64,000 nucleotides of DNA from an uncultured Opitutia bacterium (lineage in GTDB: Bacteria; Verrucomicrobiota; Verrucomicrobiia; Opitutales; Opitutaceae): positions 1 through 64,000 of the forward strand of contig CAITWF010000111.1 of NCBI GenBank assembly GCA_903896015.1, written 5' to 3'. Shown here piece after piece: positions 51,705 through 59,579 of this stretch. The notes beneath the pieces are model-generated. The model ran no database searches. It had not been told where the DNA came from and worked only from the letters and a program-made list of their open reading frames with translations. Position 1 is the first letter of the stretch; each line of letters starts with the position of its first letter. The translations under genes and the position numbers were made by a program.

Positions 51705-52099
51705 ACGCACTCCGCTCCGCGCTGCGCTGGGTGCTCGCGGTGTTTTTTTTGGCGGCGGGTGCGAATCACTTTCGCACCCCCGGGATTTATGTCGGCATGA
51801 TGCCGCCGGGGCTGCCGTGGCCGGCGGCGCTCAACGCGATCGCGGGCGTCGCGGAAATCCTTGGCGGAATCGGATTACTCGTGCCGGCGACGCGCCGGCT
51901 CGCGGGCTGGGGCTTGATCGTTTTGCTCGTCGCGGTCTTTCCGGCGAACGTGCACGTCGCGCTTGCGGGGCAAATGCCGGGCACGGATTTTTCTCCGCTT
52001 ACCCTCTGGCTGCGGCTGCCGTTTCAGGGGGTGTTCATCGCGTGGGTGTGCTGGGTTGCACGTGCCGGAAAAATCGGTTCACACTCCGGCACCCCATGA
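51701..52099 (+). CDS. DoxX-like membrane protein
   Basis: The 132-residue protein has four hydrophobic segments and the DoxX-type AGANHFRTPGIYVGMMPPGL and GVAEILGGIGLLVPATRRLA. Such proteins are often linked to quinone or redox functions, with no clear reaction. The start is a GTG overlapping the upstream stop. Its own stop overlaps the next gene by ATGA. Confidence 0.83.
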   Translation: MNALRSALRWVLAVFFLAAGANHFRTPGIYVGMMPPGLPWPAALNAIAGVAEILGGIGLLVPATRRLAGWGLIVLLVAVFPANVHVALAGQMPGTDFSPLTLWLRLPFQGVFIAWVCWVARAGKIGSHSGTP

Positions 52100-53433
52100 A
52101 CCGTCGCTCCTTTCTCCAATCGACCGCGGCTGCGAGTGCGCTTGCCGCGTTTTCCGTTCGCACCCGGGCCCAGGAAAAATCGGGCCGCAAGTTTCGCACT
52201 GCGCTCGTCGGCTGTGGCTGGTGGGGCGGCAACATCGTTGGCGAAGCGATGGCGAGCGGCGCGTGTGAAATCGTCGGGTTGTGCGACGTCGATCAACGCC
52301 AGCTCGATCCGACGGCGGAGCGCGTCACCAAGCTTACTGGCGATCAGCCGAGGAAATACCGTGACTACCGCGAACTGCTCGCGAAGGAAAAGCCCGAGAT
52401 CGTGATCGTGGCGACGCCCGATCACTGGCACGCACTGCCGACGATTGCGGCGGTGAAGGCGGGCGCCCACGTTTACGTCGAGAAACCGATCGCGCATACG
52501 ATCGCCGAGGGGCGCGCGATGGTGAACGCCGCTCGCGCTGCGAACCGCGTCGTGCAGGTCGGCACGCACCGGCGCACCTCGCCGCATACGATTCAGGCGC
52601 GCGAGCTCATCCGCTCCGGCAAGGCCGGCGAGATTGGGATGATTCGCTGCTTCGTTAACACGGGCGGCAGCGGCCCGGAAAAACCGCTGCCCACCTTGCC
52701 TATTCCGCCCGGTCTCGACTGGGACTTGTGGTGCGGACCGGCGCCACTGCGGCCGTTCAACGGCACGGCGAACAACCAGGGCATCCACCCACGCGGCTTT
52801 CGGCAGTATCTGGATTACGCGAACGGCACGCTCGGCGACTGGGCGATCCACTGGTTCGATCAGGTGCTGTGGATTACGGGCGAGAAGGCACCGAAGAAAA
52901 TTTTCGCTCTTGGCGGCCGGCCGGTGAAGGGCCCGCCAGTCTTCACGCCCAACGAGCAGACGACCGACGCGCCCGATCACCAGATTGCGAATTTTGAGTT
53001 CGATAAATTCAACCTCGCGTGGGAATCGCGGCAGTTCGCCGGGCACAACGGCGAGAAGGGCGACAACGCCGGTGCGAATTTCTACGGCACGAAAGGCGTG
53101 TTTCAGGTGGGCTGGCGCGGCGGCTGGACGTTTTTTCCGTCGAATCCGAACGAGCCCGTGCTGCACGAAGACGCGAAGCTCAACCAGCCCGACGGACAGA
53201 ATATCCGCGAGTTGTGGGCGGATTTTCTCGACGCGATCAAGACGGGCCGGCGTCCGGTCGCGGATATCGAAGAAGGCCACCGCTCGACGAACTGTTCACT
53301 GCTCGCGGTGATCAGCATGAAGGTCGGCCGCAGCCTCCAGTGGGACGCCGCGACCGAAACGATCGTCGGCGATCCCGAGGCGAACAAGCTGCTGCGCCGT
53401 GCGTATCGCAAGGGCTGGGAGTATCCGACGTAG
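52096..53433 (+). CDS. Tat-exported Gfo/Idh/MocA-family oxidoreductase
   Basis: The 445-residue protein has a twin-arginine signal (NRRSFLQSTAAASALAAF), a Rossmann domain (TALVGCGWWGGNIV), EKPIAHTIAEGRAMVNAA, and a C-terminal domain with DWDLWCGPAP and DWAIHWFDQVLWITG. Exported members are thought to carry a tightly bound nucleotide and act on glycosides in the periplasm. Overlap with the DoxX gene suggests a redox link. The start context is CACCCCATG. Confidence 0.88.
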   Translation: MNRRSFLQSTAAASALAAFSVRTRAQEKSGRKFRTALVGCGWWGGNIVGEAMASGACEIVGLCDVDQRQLDPTAERVTKLTGDQPRKYRDYRELLAKEKPEIVIVATPDHWHALPTIAAVKAGAHVYVEKPIAHTIAEGRAMVNAARAANRVVQVGTHRRTSPHTIQARELIRSGKAGEIGMIRCFVNTGGSGPEKPLPTLPIPPGLDWDLWCGPAPLRPFNGTANNQGIHPRGFRQYLDYANGTLGDWAIHWFDQVLWITGEKAPKKIFALGGRPVKGPPVFTPNEQTTDAPDHQIANFEFDKFNLAWESRQFAGHNGEKGDNAGANFYGTKGVFQVGWRGGWTFFPSNPNEPVLHEDAKLNQPDGQNIRELWADFLDAIKTGRRPVADIEEGHRSTNCSLLAVISMKVGRSLQWDAATETIVGDPEANKLLRRAYRKGWEYPT

Positions 53434-53442
53434 TCTGCATGG

Positions 53443-53925
53443 TCAGTCGTCGAGCGGAAAATCGAGGCGCAAGGTTTCGCCAACGGGCAGCGCGCGCCAG
53501 CGCGCGATAAGTGCCGCACGCGTGGCGCGAATGCGGGCGAGTTCGTCAGCGGAGAGCACACGAAACGGCGGAAGATTTTGCGCGGCGAGTGAGTTCGTGA
53601 GCGCGGTGGCGAATTCCGGCGGCGACAGATCATCGCCGAGCCGTTCGATCGTGCCGACGAGATTTTCGGCGAGGAACGATTCGGCGGGCAGGCGAGCGGC
53701 GAAGCCGCGCTCGGCGAAATTGTCGAGCTGCCAGCCATCGGCTATGAGGCCGAAAAACCCGCGACGCAGACCGAGTTCCGATTCGACGGCAAAATGCGCG
53801 AGGTCGTGGAGCGGATAAAATGAGTCGAGCCGCGACCAGGTCGCGGTGCCGTCCGGCCGCCGGCATGCGAGCGACGATCGCTCGGCGGAAATTTTCTTCA
53901 GCTCGATATGCAGGGCCCGGCTCAT
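53443..53925 (-). CDS. Hypothetical protein with HDLAH motif
   Basis: The 160-residue protein contains FYPLHDLAHFAVESELGLRR, then GFFGLIADGW. A His-Asp...His pattern of this kind recurs in an uncharacterised bacterial family. No signal or membrane segment is present. The ATG at 53925 overlaps the stop of the 73-residue gene (ATGA). Function unknown; possibly metal-binding. Confidence 0.7.
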   Translation of the reverse strand: MSRALHIELKKISAERSSLACRRPDGTATWSRLDSFYPLHDLAHFAVESELGLRRGFFGLIADGWQLDNFAERGFAARLPAESFLAENLVGTIERLGDDLSPPEFATALTNSLAAQNLPPFRVLSADELARIRATRAALIARWRALPVGETLRLDFPLDD

Positions 53926-54143
53926 GGCTTCGGGAACAACGTGCGCGGGCGCGATGCGACGGCGCTCGGAAATTCCACGCCCCAGAGCGCCGGACGTCCC
54001 TGCGGTCGGGGGGCGTCGTCGGGCGCGAGGTATTGGAACACGTCGTTGAACTTCAGGCTGCACGGGAGCCGGCGTTGCGTGCGCGAATCGATCTTCGGAT
54101 TTACCGCGATCACGGCGGTGGTGAAGGGTGGGGAGTTCTTCAT
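53922..54143 (-). CDS. Small hypothetical protein (73 aa)
   Basis: It contains VNPKIDSRTQRRLPCSLKFN, a pattern I loosely associate with some restriction endonucleases. It is too short for a complete enzyme. Both ends overlap neighbouring genes by ATGA, so it may be a true small gene or a fragment of a decayed longer one. No family is assigned. Confidence 0.5.
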   Translation of the reverse strand: MKNSPPFTTAVIAVNPKIDSRTQRRLPCSLKFNDVFQYLAPDDAPRPQGRPALWGVEFPSAVASRPRTLFPKP

Positions 54144-54472
54144 TCTCTTCGCGGCCGCGCGCGCCTCTTCGGCGTCAGCGATCGATCCTTGATCACGGCG
54201 TCGAGTTTTTCGAGGTCAGCGCGCGTGACGGCGCCCCAGAGGTTTTTCCAGACAGCGGGCTCGATGCGCGGGGCGACGAGGTTGACGAAGATTTTTTCGT
54301 CGACCTCCTGCCGCCAGAAACCCAGCACGAGGATGAAGGGTTCGGCGGTGTCGAACTGCCGCAGCGCGTCGCCGAGATCGACGGACGTGCCATATTTCAC
54401 GGCCTTTGGATTCACCGGCGCGCCGGCGGCAAGCGCGCAGACGAAAAAGAGCAATCTGCCGCGCAGCTTCAT
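54140..54472 (-). CDS. Hypothetical protein (110 aa)
   Basis: It contains YGTSVDLGDALRQFDTAEPF, then ILVLGFWRQEVDEKIFVNLV and W...LWGAVTRADLEKLDAVI. The first 20 residues look like a signal peptide (LRGRLLFFVCALAAG), but the frame is open further upstream, so the N-terminus is uncertain. Its stop overlaps the 73-residue gene. No family is assigned; a restriction-enzyme remnant is possible. Confidence 0.5.
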   Translation of the reverse strand: MKLRGRLLFFVCALAAGAPVNPKAVKYGTSVDLGDALRQFDTAEPFILVLGFWRQEVDEKIFVNLVAPRIEPAVWKNLWGAVTRADLEKLDAVIKDRSLTPKRRARPRRE

Positions 54473-54549
54473 CGGGATTTTTTGGCGAATGCCCGGAGGA
54501 GATGCAACGAAGGTTTGAAAGCGCTGCGGCATTGGCCTCTGCTGCGGCC

Positions 54550-55956
54550 ATGCGCCGCGTTGTTTCATTTCTCCTGCTGTGCTGCGTGCTTTCGATCGCC
54601 GGCTTCGCGCAGGCGCCGCGGCCCAACATCGTCTTCATCCTCGCCGACGATCTCGGCTACGGTGAGCTCGGCTGTTACGGCGAGAAACTGATCGCGACGC
54701 CGCACGCCGACCGGCTCGCGGCGGAGGGAATGAAATTCACGCAGTTTTACGCGGGCTGCACGGTCTGCGCGCCGTCGCGCAGCGTGCTGCTTACAGGCCA
54801 GCACATGGGCCACACGACGGTGCGCGGCAACGCTGGCCGTGGTGACTCCGCCGCGCAGACGCTACATGCGGGCGACGTCACGATCGCGCGCGTGGTGCAC
54901 GACGCCGGCTACGCGACGAGTCTCGTCGGCAAGTGGGGCCTCGGCAACGAGGACGAGGAGGGCGAGCCGCGCAAGCAGGGCTTCGACGAGTATTTCGGCT
55001 TTCTCAACCAGACCCACGCGCACAACCACTTTCCAGATTTTCTCTGGCGCAACGGCGAAAAGATCGCGCTGCCGAACGTCGTCACGCCCGTCGGCCAGAT
55101 TCCCGGCGTGGGTTACGCGACGAAGCGCGTCGTCTACGCGAACGATCTCTTTTTTGACGAGGCGCGGGCGTTCATCGCGCGAAACCGCGCGCGGCCGTTT
55201 TTTCTCTACCTTGCCCTGACCACGCCGCACGCGAACAACGAGGCTGCGCGCCTGCTCGGCGACGGTAACGAAGTGCCCGATCATCACGCTTACGACAAAC
55301 AGCCGTGGAACGATTCCCAAAAAAACCACGCCGCGATGATCACGCGGATGGACGACGGCATCGGCGCCGTGATGGCGCAATTGCGGGAACTCGGGCTCGA
55401 CGAGCGCACGCTGGTGATTTTTACGAGCGACAACGGCCCGCATCGCGAGGGCGGACCGAACTATGCGCCGGAATTTTTCACCGCGAGCGGCCCGCTCCGC
55501 GGCATCAAGCGCGATCTGTGGGATGGCGGCATCCGCGTGCCGTTTATCGCGCGGTGGAGCGGCCAAATCAAAGCCGGCACGCAGTCGGCGCACGTTGCGT
55601 ATTTCGGTGATTTCATGGCGACCTTCGCCGATCTCGCCGGTGGAAAAACGCCGCCCGAGCGCGACAGTATTAGCCTCTTGCCCACACTCCTCGCTCGTGG
55701 CGCGCAAGTGAAGCACGACTTTCTCTACTGGGAATTTTACGAGGGCGGCACGAGCCAGTGCGTGTTGCTCGGCGAGCGTTGGAAGGGCTTGCGGCTAAAA
55801 TCGCCGGCCGCGCCGATCGCGCTTTATGATCTTGCGGGGGATCTCAGTGAGAAGATGGATGTCGGGGCGAACAATCCTGAGTTGATCGCGCGCGTGGCGG
55901 AGATCATGCGGACGGCGCACGTCGACAACGCCCACTGGAAAATTCCCGGTCTGTAG
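54550..55956 (+). CDS. Exported sulfatase (arylsulfatase family)
   Basis: The 468-residue protein has a signal peptide to about residue 20. NIVFILADDLGYGELG supplies the metal-binding Asp pair near 33-34. VCAPSRSVLLTG near 73 is the CxPSR motif whose Cys is converted to formylglycine. FTSDNGPHREGG carries later ligands. It hydrolyses sulfate esters, probably on polysaccharides, in the periplasm. The maturation enzyme is not in the window. It diverges from the hypothetical cassette. Confidence 0.93.
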   Translation: MRRVVSFLLLCCVLSIAGFAQAPRPNIVFILADDLGYGELGCYGEKLIATPHADRLAAEGMKFTQFYAGCTVCAPSRSVLLTGQHMGHTTVRGNAGRGDSAAQTLHAGDVTIARVVHDAGYATSLVGKWGLGNEDEEGEPRKQGFDEYFGFLNQTHAHNHFPDFLWRNGEKIALPNVVTPVGQIPGVGYATKRVVYANDLFFDEARAFIARNRARPFFLYLALTTPHANNEAARLLGDGNEVPDHHAYDKQPWNDSQKNHAAMITRMDDGIGAVMAQLRELGLDERTLVIFTSDNGPHREGGPNYAPEFFTASGPLRGIKRDLWDGGIRVPFIARWSGQIKAGTQSAHVAYFGDFMATFADLAGGKTPPERDSISLLPTLLARGAQVKHDFLYWEFYEGGTSQCVLLGERWKGLRLKSPAAPIALYDLAGDLSEKMDVGANNPELIARVAEIMRTAHVDNAHWKIPGL

Positions 55957-55965
55957 TGCGCGCGG

Positions 55966-57078
55966 TCAGCGGGCGAGCGGGAGCGTGAAGCAGAAGGTCG
56001 CGCCCTTGCCCGGCGTGCTTAGTGCCCAGATTTTGCCGCCGTGATCCTCGGCGATCTTTTTGCAGATCGTCAGGCCGAGGCCGGTGCCGTGGGCCTTGCC
56101 GTGCGTGGCGAAAGGTTGGAAGAGCGACTGGGCGATTTCCGGCGCGATGCCGCGGCCGGTGTCCTCGATTTCGACGCGCAGGATGCCATTCTCCGTGGCG
56201 AAGCGCAGGAAGATTTTCCCGCCGTCGGGCATTTCGTCGACGGCGTTGTTGAGCAGATTGTAGAAGAGTCGCGAGAGCCGCTGAGGGTTGACCTGCACCT
56301 CGACCGCGGGCGGCGGATTGGCGAGCGTGAGCTTCACGCCGCGCTCGGCGATCTCGGCGCGAATTTCGTCGACGAGCGGATTCATGTAACGCGCGAAATT
56401 CACCGGCTGCAGATACGGTTTCTGGCCGCTCGGCTTAGTGAACTCGATCAGCTCCTGGAGCATGTTGGTCATGCGCTCGACCTGGCGCGCGATGCGATCG
56501 TGGGCTTTGGCGCGCATCGGCGGCGCGGTGGTGTCGGAGCACGCGAGTTCGGCGGCGAGTCCGATGATGGTGAGAGGATTTTTAAAATCGTGGACAATGG
56601 TGCCGGCGAAGCGGCCGATGACGGCGAGGCGCTCGGCCTGCAGAATTTCGTCGGCGTATTTCTGGTTGAGCGCCCGCATGCGCAGGGAGAATTCGCGGAT
56701 AAGGTTGAGCGCGAACTGCGGGCGGCGCTCCAGCACGCTCAAGAGATCGCCGCGGGAAAGAAAGTAGGTCTCGGTGTCGCCCTGGGCCCGGGCGGTGGCG
56801 GAGCGGGGCGCATCGTCGAGTACCGCCATCTCGCCGAAAAAATCGCCTGGACCAATGAGCGCGAGCACGCGCGTGAGTCCATTGCTGAGGACGGCGGAGA
56901 TTTCCACGCTACCTGTTTCAACCAGATAAAAACCATCGCCGGCATCACCCGCGGAAAAGACTATCTCGCCGTCGCGGTATCGACGCACGCGGCCAGTGCG
57001 ACCGAGCATGCGCAATTCATCGTTGAGCGCGCCGACGAAGCGGGTTTCCGAAGACGACATGCCGGGCAGTGTAGCCAT
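55966..57078 (-). CDS. Histidine kinase with N-terminal cyclic-nucleotide-binding domain
   Basis: The 370-residue protein has a cNMP-binding fold at about 20-130 (GEIVFSAGDAGDGFYLVETG, GDFFGEMAVLDDAPRSATAR), a connecting helix, then HisKA (IVHDFKNPLTIIG, His near 163) and HATPase (NAVDEM, DTGRGIAPEI, GTGLGLTICKKIAEDHGG). No membrane segment or receiver is present, and no response regulator is adjacent. It is predicted to be a cytoplasmic sensor for a nucleotide-type or other small ligand. Confidence 0.92.
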   Translation of the reverse strand: MATLPGMSSSETRFVGALNDELRMLGRTGRVRRYRDGEIVFSAGDAGDGFYLVETGSVEISAVLSNGLTRVLALIGPGDFFGEMAVLDDAPRSATARAQGDTETYFLSRGDLLSVLERRPQFALNLIREFSLRMRALNQKYADEILQAERLAVIGRFAGTIVHDFKNPLTIIGLAAELACSDTTAPPMRAKAHDRIARQVERMTNMLQELIEFTKPSGQKPYLQPVNFARYMNPLVDEIRAEIAERGVKLTLANPPPAVEVQVNPQRLSRLFYNLLNNAVDEMPDGGKIFLRFATENGILRVEIEDTGRGIAPEIAQSLFQPFATHGKAHGTGLGLTICKKIAEDHGGKIWALSTPGKGATFCFTLPLAR

Positions 57079-57182
57079 CGCCGGGCCAAAGGAAAGTCAT
57101 TCGACGTGAGGTCTTTGCCCCGGGACTCAAAGCACGCGTCGGTCGGTCGGGCCGTCGAGCGTGCCGTCGGGCTCAGGAAAAC

Positions 57183-57641
57183 TTACTTCGCTGCGGGCGC
57201 GGGCGGCGGATTCTTGCACGACTGCCAGGCGAGAAACCGCCACTTTCCCTTCTCTTCGCGCCACACGCCAAGAAAATTGAGATCGAGTTCGTTGGCGCCA
57301 CTCGCGTTGCGCGTGTGGCTGATCACGCGGCCGGTCATGAGTACTATGCCGGGGCTGGCGGGGAGAAAGTTTTGCTCCTTGTAGTCGTAGGTTTCGTAAA
57401 CGGTGCTGTGGGTCGTGAGCGCCTTGATGTAGCTGGCCTTCGTGTCGACATGGCCGCTGGAGTGGGCATAGCGCAGTTCGTCGGAGAAAATCGCGTCGAG
57501 CCGCGCGCCGTCACCGGCCTTGGTGGCGGCAACGCGCTCGGCATCGGCGGCGCGAACAGCTGCGATGACTTTGTCGTCCGCAGCGCGGAGGGAAATGAGG
57601 GCGAAGGCGAGGAGCGGTAGGAGGCGGAGGATATTTTTCAT
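57183..57641 (-). CDS. Exported SnoaL/NTF2-like (DUF4440-type) protein
   Basis: The 152-residue protein has a signal peptide (MKNILRLLPLLAFALISLRA) and an NTF2-like cone fold. AVRAADAERVAATKAGDGAR, LRYAHSSGHVDTKASYIKAL and WREEKGKWRFLAWQS are typical of DUF4440. It has no predictable reaction. The start context is TCTCCCCATG. Confidence 0.85.
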   Translation of the reverse strand: MKNILRLLPLLAFALISLRAADDKVIAAVRAADAERVAATKAGDGARLDAIFSDELRYAHSSGHVDTKASYIKALTTHSTVYETYDYKEQNFLPASPGIVLMTGRVISHTRNASGANELDLNFLGVWREEKGKWRFLAWQSCKNPPPAPAAK

Positions 57642-57700
57642 GGGGAGAAAGCCGGAGCAGCAAATCCCCGCGGTCCGCCCGGCGCAAGCTGCGGGTTGGT

Positions 57701-58411
57701 TTAATCCAGTCGCGTGAAAAACCGATCGAAGCGCGGGCGCAGCCAGTGATTCAAGTCGGCGGAGACGACCACGCCCTTCGCCTCGCCGATGATTTGTTCC
57801 CGCGGCACAAGGCCGAAAAAGCGCGAGTCGTGGCTGTTGTCGCGATTGTCGCCCAGCATGAAGTAGTGGCCGGCGGGCACGCGCGTCGGACCGAAGCTGC
57901 GGAGCGCGGGTCGGGCTGGCAGAGCCATCACCGCATGCGAGCGCGCGCCGCCATTGGAAACCAATAGCTCATTCGCAAAGATCGCGCCGGCCCGCTCCGC
58001 CGGTTCAAGATCGCGGGCTCCACGTGCATCGATGCCGAGCGGCACATAGGTCTGGGCGACGTCATTGACGAAGAGAACGTCGTGGCGCAGTTCGATCGTA
58101 TCGCCCGGCTGACCGACGACACGTTTTACGAGCCGCGTGTCGTCATCGGGCGAGAAGCACACCACGACATCGCCGCGCGCCGGCTCTGCCCAGTGCGCAA
58201 GTCGCGCCAACGTGAACGGCACGCGCAGGTCATAAGCGAGCTTGTTGATGAGGACTACATCGCCGCAGAGAATCGTCGGCTGCATCGAGCCAGAAGGAAC
58301 GTAGTTGATGTCGGCGAGCGCGGACTTGGCGGCGGTAATCAGGACGAGCGGGAGCGCGAACGGACGGAGCCATACTTTCCAGAGCTCACGGACGTATTTC
58401 TTCGGATTCAT
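57701..58411 (-). CDS. lepB: Signal peptidase I
   Basis: This inner-membrane Ser/Lys protease removes Sec and Tat signal peptides. The 236-residue protein has one N-terminal hydrophobic segment, YVPSGSMQPT with the catalytic Ser near residue 42, DTRLVKRVVGQPGDTI with the catalytic Lys near 96, and GDNRDNSHDSRFFGLV. It lies about 60 bp downstream, on the same strand side, of an exported NTF2-like gene. Confidence 0.95.
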   Translation of the reverse strand: MNPKKYVRELWKVWLRPFALPLVLITAAKSALADINYVPSGSMQPTILCGDVVLINKLAYDLRVPFTLARLAHWAEPARGDVVVCFSPDDDTRLVKRVVGQPGDTIELRHDVLFVNDVAQTYVPLGIDARGARDLEPAERAGAIFANELLVSNGGARSHAVMALPARPALRSFGPTRVPAGHYFMLGDNRDNSHDSRFFGLVPREQIIGEAKGVVVSADLNHWLRPRFDRFFTRLD

Positions 58412-58531
58412 GGGGCGTTACAATCAGGCGCGCGAGCGCCGGGGAAGTTCCCTTGGACCGACGGCGCACCGGCCGGGCCAGACGGCGAATTTTCGTTTGT
58501 TTTCAGAGGGTCGGGCGGCGATAGTGATCCA

Positions 58532-59473
58532 ATGCTAGCCAAATCCCCGCACGCCGCGTTAACGCGGCTGTTCGATGAAGTCGGCACCGTGGACTGCGTC
58601 GGTGTCGAGGAGCGCGTGGCCAAGTACACCACGCGTTCGATCAAAAAGGTCTCCAAGGTGAAAGGCCTCAGACTTGCCACCTCCATGGTCGATCTCACGA
58701 CCCTCGAGGGCAAGGACACGCCCGGCAAAGTTGCTTCGCTCTGCCAAAAAGCGATGCATCCGCATCCCGGCCTCGAAGCGCCGCAGGTCGCGGCAGTGTG
58801 TGTTTATCCTTCGATGGTGCGCCACGCGCGGAAGGCGCTCGGCAGTGATACCGCCGTGCGCATCGCCTCGGTCGCAACGGCGTTTCCCAGCGGGCAGACC
58901 TCGTTGCGCACGCGGCTCGCCGAGGTCAAGGCGGCCGTCGCTGACGGGGCCGACGAAATCGACATGGTGATCAATCGCGGCGCGTTTCTCGCGGGCGACT
59001 TTGCCGTGGTGCAGGATGAAATCGCCGCGGTCGTCGAGGCGTGCGGCGACTGCGCGCTCAAGGTGATCCTCGAAGTCAGTGAACTCGAAACCTACGACAA
59101 CATCCGCGCCGCATCTTTCCTTGCGATGCGCGTGATGCGCGAGGGTGACTTCATCAAGACGAGCACCGGCAAGACCTCGCTTAACGCCACGCTCGGCAAC
59201 AATCAGGTGATGCTCGAGGCGATCCGCGACTTCTACCTCGATACCGGCATCGCGATCGGCATGAAGCCGGCCGGTGGCATCCGCACCGCGAAGCAGTCGC
59301 TGCATTTTCTTACCGCCGTGAAGGAAACGCTCGGCGACGCTTGGCTCACCAACGAACGCTATCGCTTTGGCGCGAGTTCGCTGCTCAACGACCTCCTCCG
59401 CCAACTCGAAAAGGAAAAGACCGGCGCCTACCAAGCCCCCTATTATTTCAGCGAAGCCGCCGAAAGTTATTAA
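58532..59473 (+). CDS. deoC: Deoxyribose-phosphate aldolase
   Basis: It splits 2-deoxyribose 5-phosphate to acetaldehyde and glyceraldehyde 3-phosphate. The 313-residue protein is the longer form of DeoC. EIDMVINRGAFLAGD, KVILEVSEL and GDFIKTSTGKTS (Schiff-base Lys near 209), then GMKPAGGIRTAKQ, are all present. The ATG at 58532 is used. It is separated from the aldehyde dehydrogenase by a palindromic repeat; acetaldehyde from DeoC is the obvious substrate for that enzyme. Confidence 0.93.
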   Translation: MLAKSPHAALTRLFDEVGTVDCVGVEERVAKYTTRSIKKVSKVKGLRLATSMVDLTTLEGKDTPGKVASLCQKAMHPHPGLEAPQVAAVCVYPSMVRHARKALGSDTAVRIASVATAFPSGQTSLRTRLAEVKAAVADGADEIDMVINRGAFLAGDFAVVQDEIAAVVEACGDCALKVILEVSELETYDNIRAASFLAMRVMREGDFIKTSTGKTSLNATLGNNQVMLEAIRDFYLDTGIAIGMKPAGGIRTAKQSLHFLTAVKETLGDAWLTNERYRFGASSLLNDLLRQLEKEKTGAYQAPYYFSEAAESY

Positions 59474-59480
59474 TTTAATC

Positions 59481-59572
59481 GCCCGCGAATCACGCGAATC
59501 GTCACGAACTATTTCAAATCGAAGCACTGCAACTGCCGCTTGAATTCGCGTTCATTCGCGTGATTCGCGGGC
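59481..59572. repeat. Palindromic intergenic repeat with 19-bp perfect arms
   Basis: Arm 59481-59499 and arm 59554-59572 are perfect inverted copies of 19 bp, built from units like ATTCGCG. The right arm is preceded by one further ATTCGCG. It occupies almost the whole deoC/ALDH spacer and has no T-run. It may be a mobile-type intergenic repeat or a processing hairpin. Confidence 0.85.
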
Positions 59573-59579
59573 CCAATAA

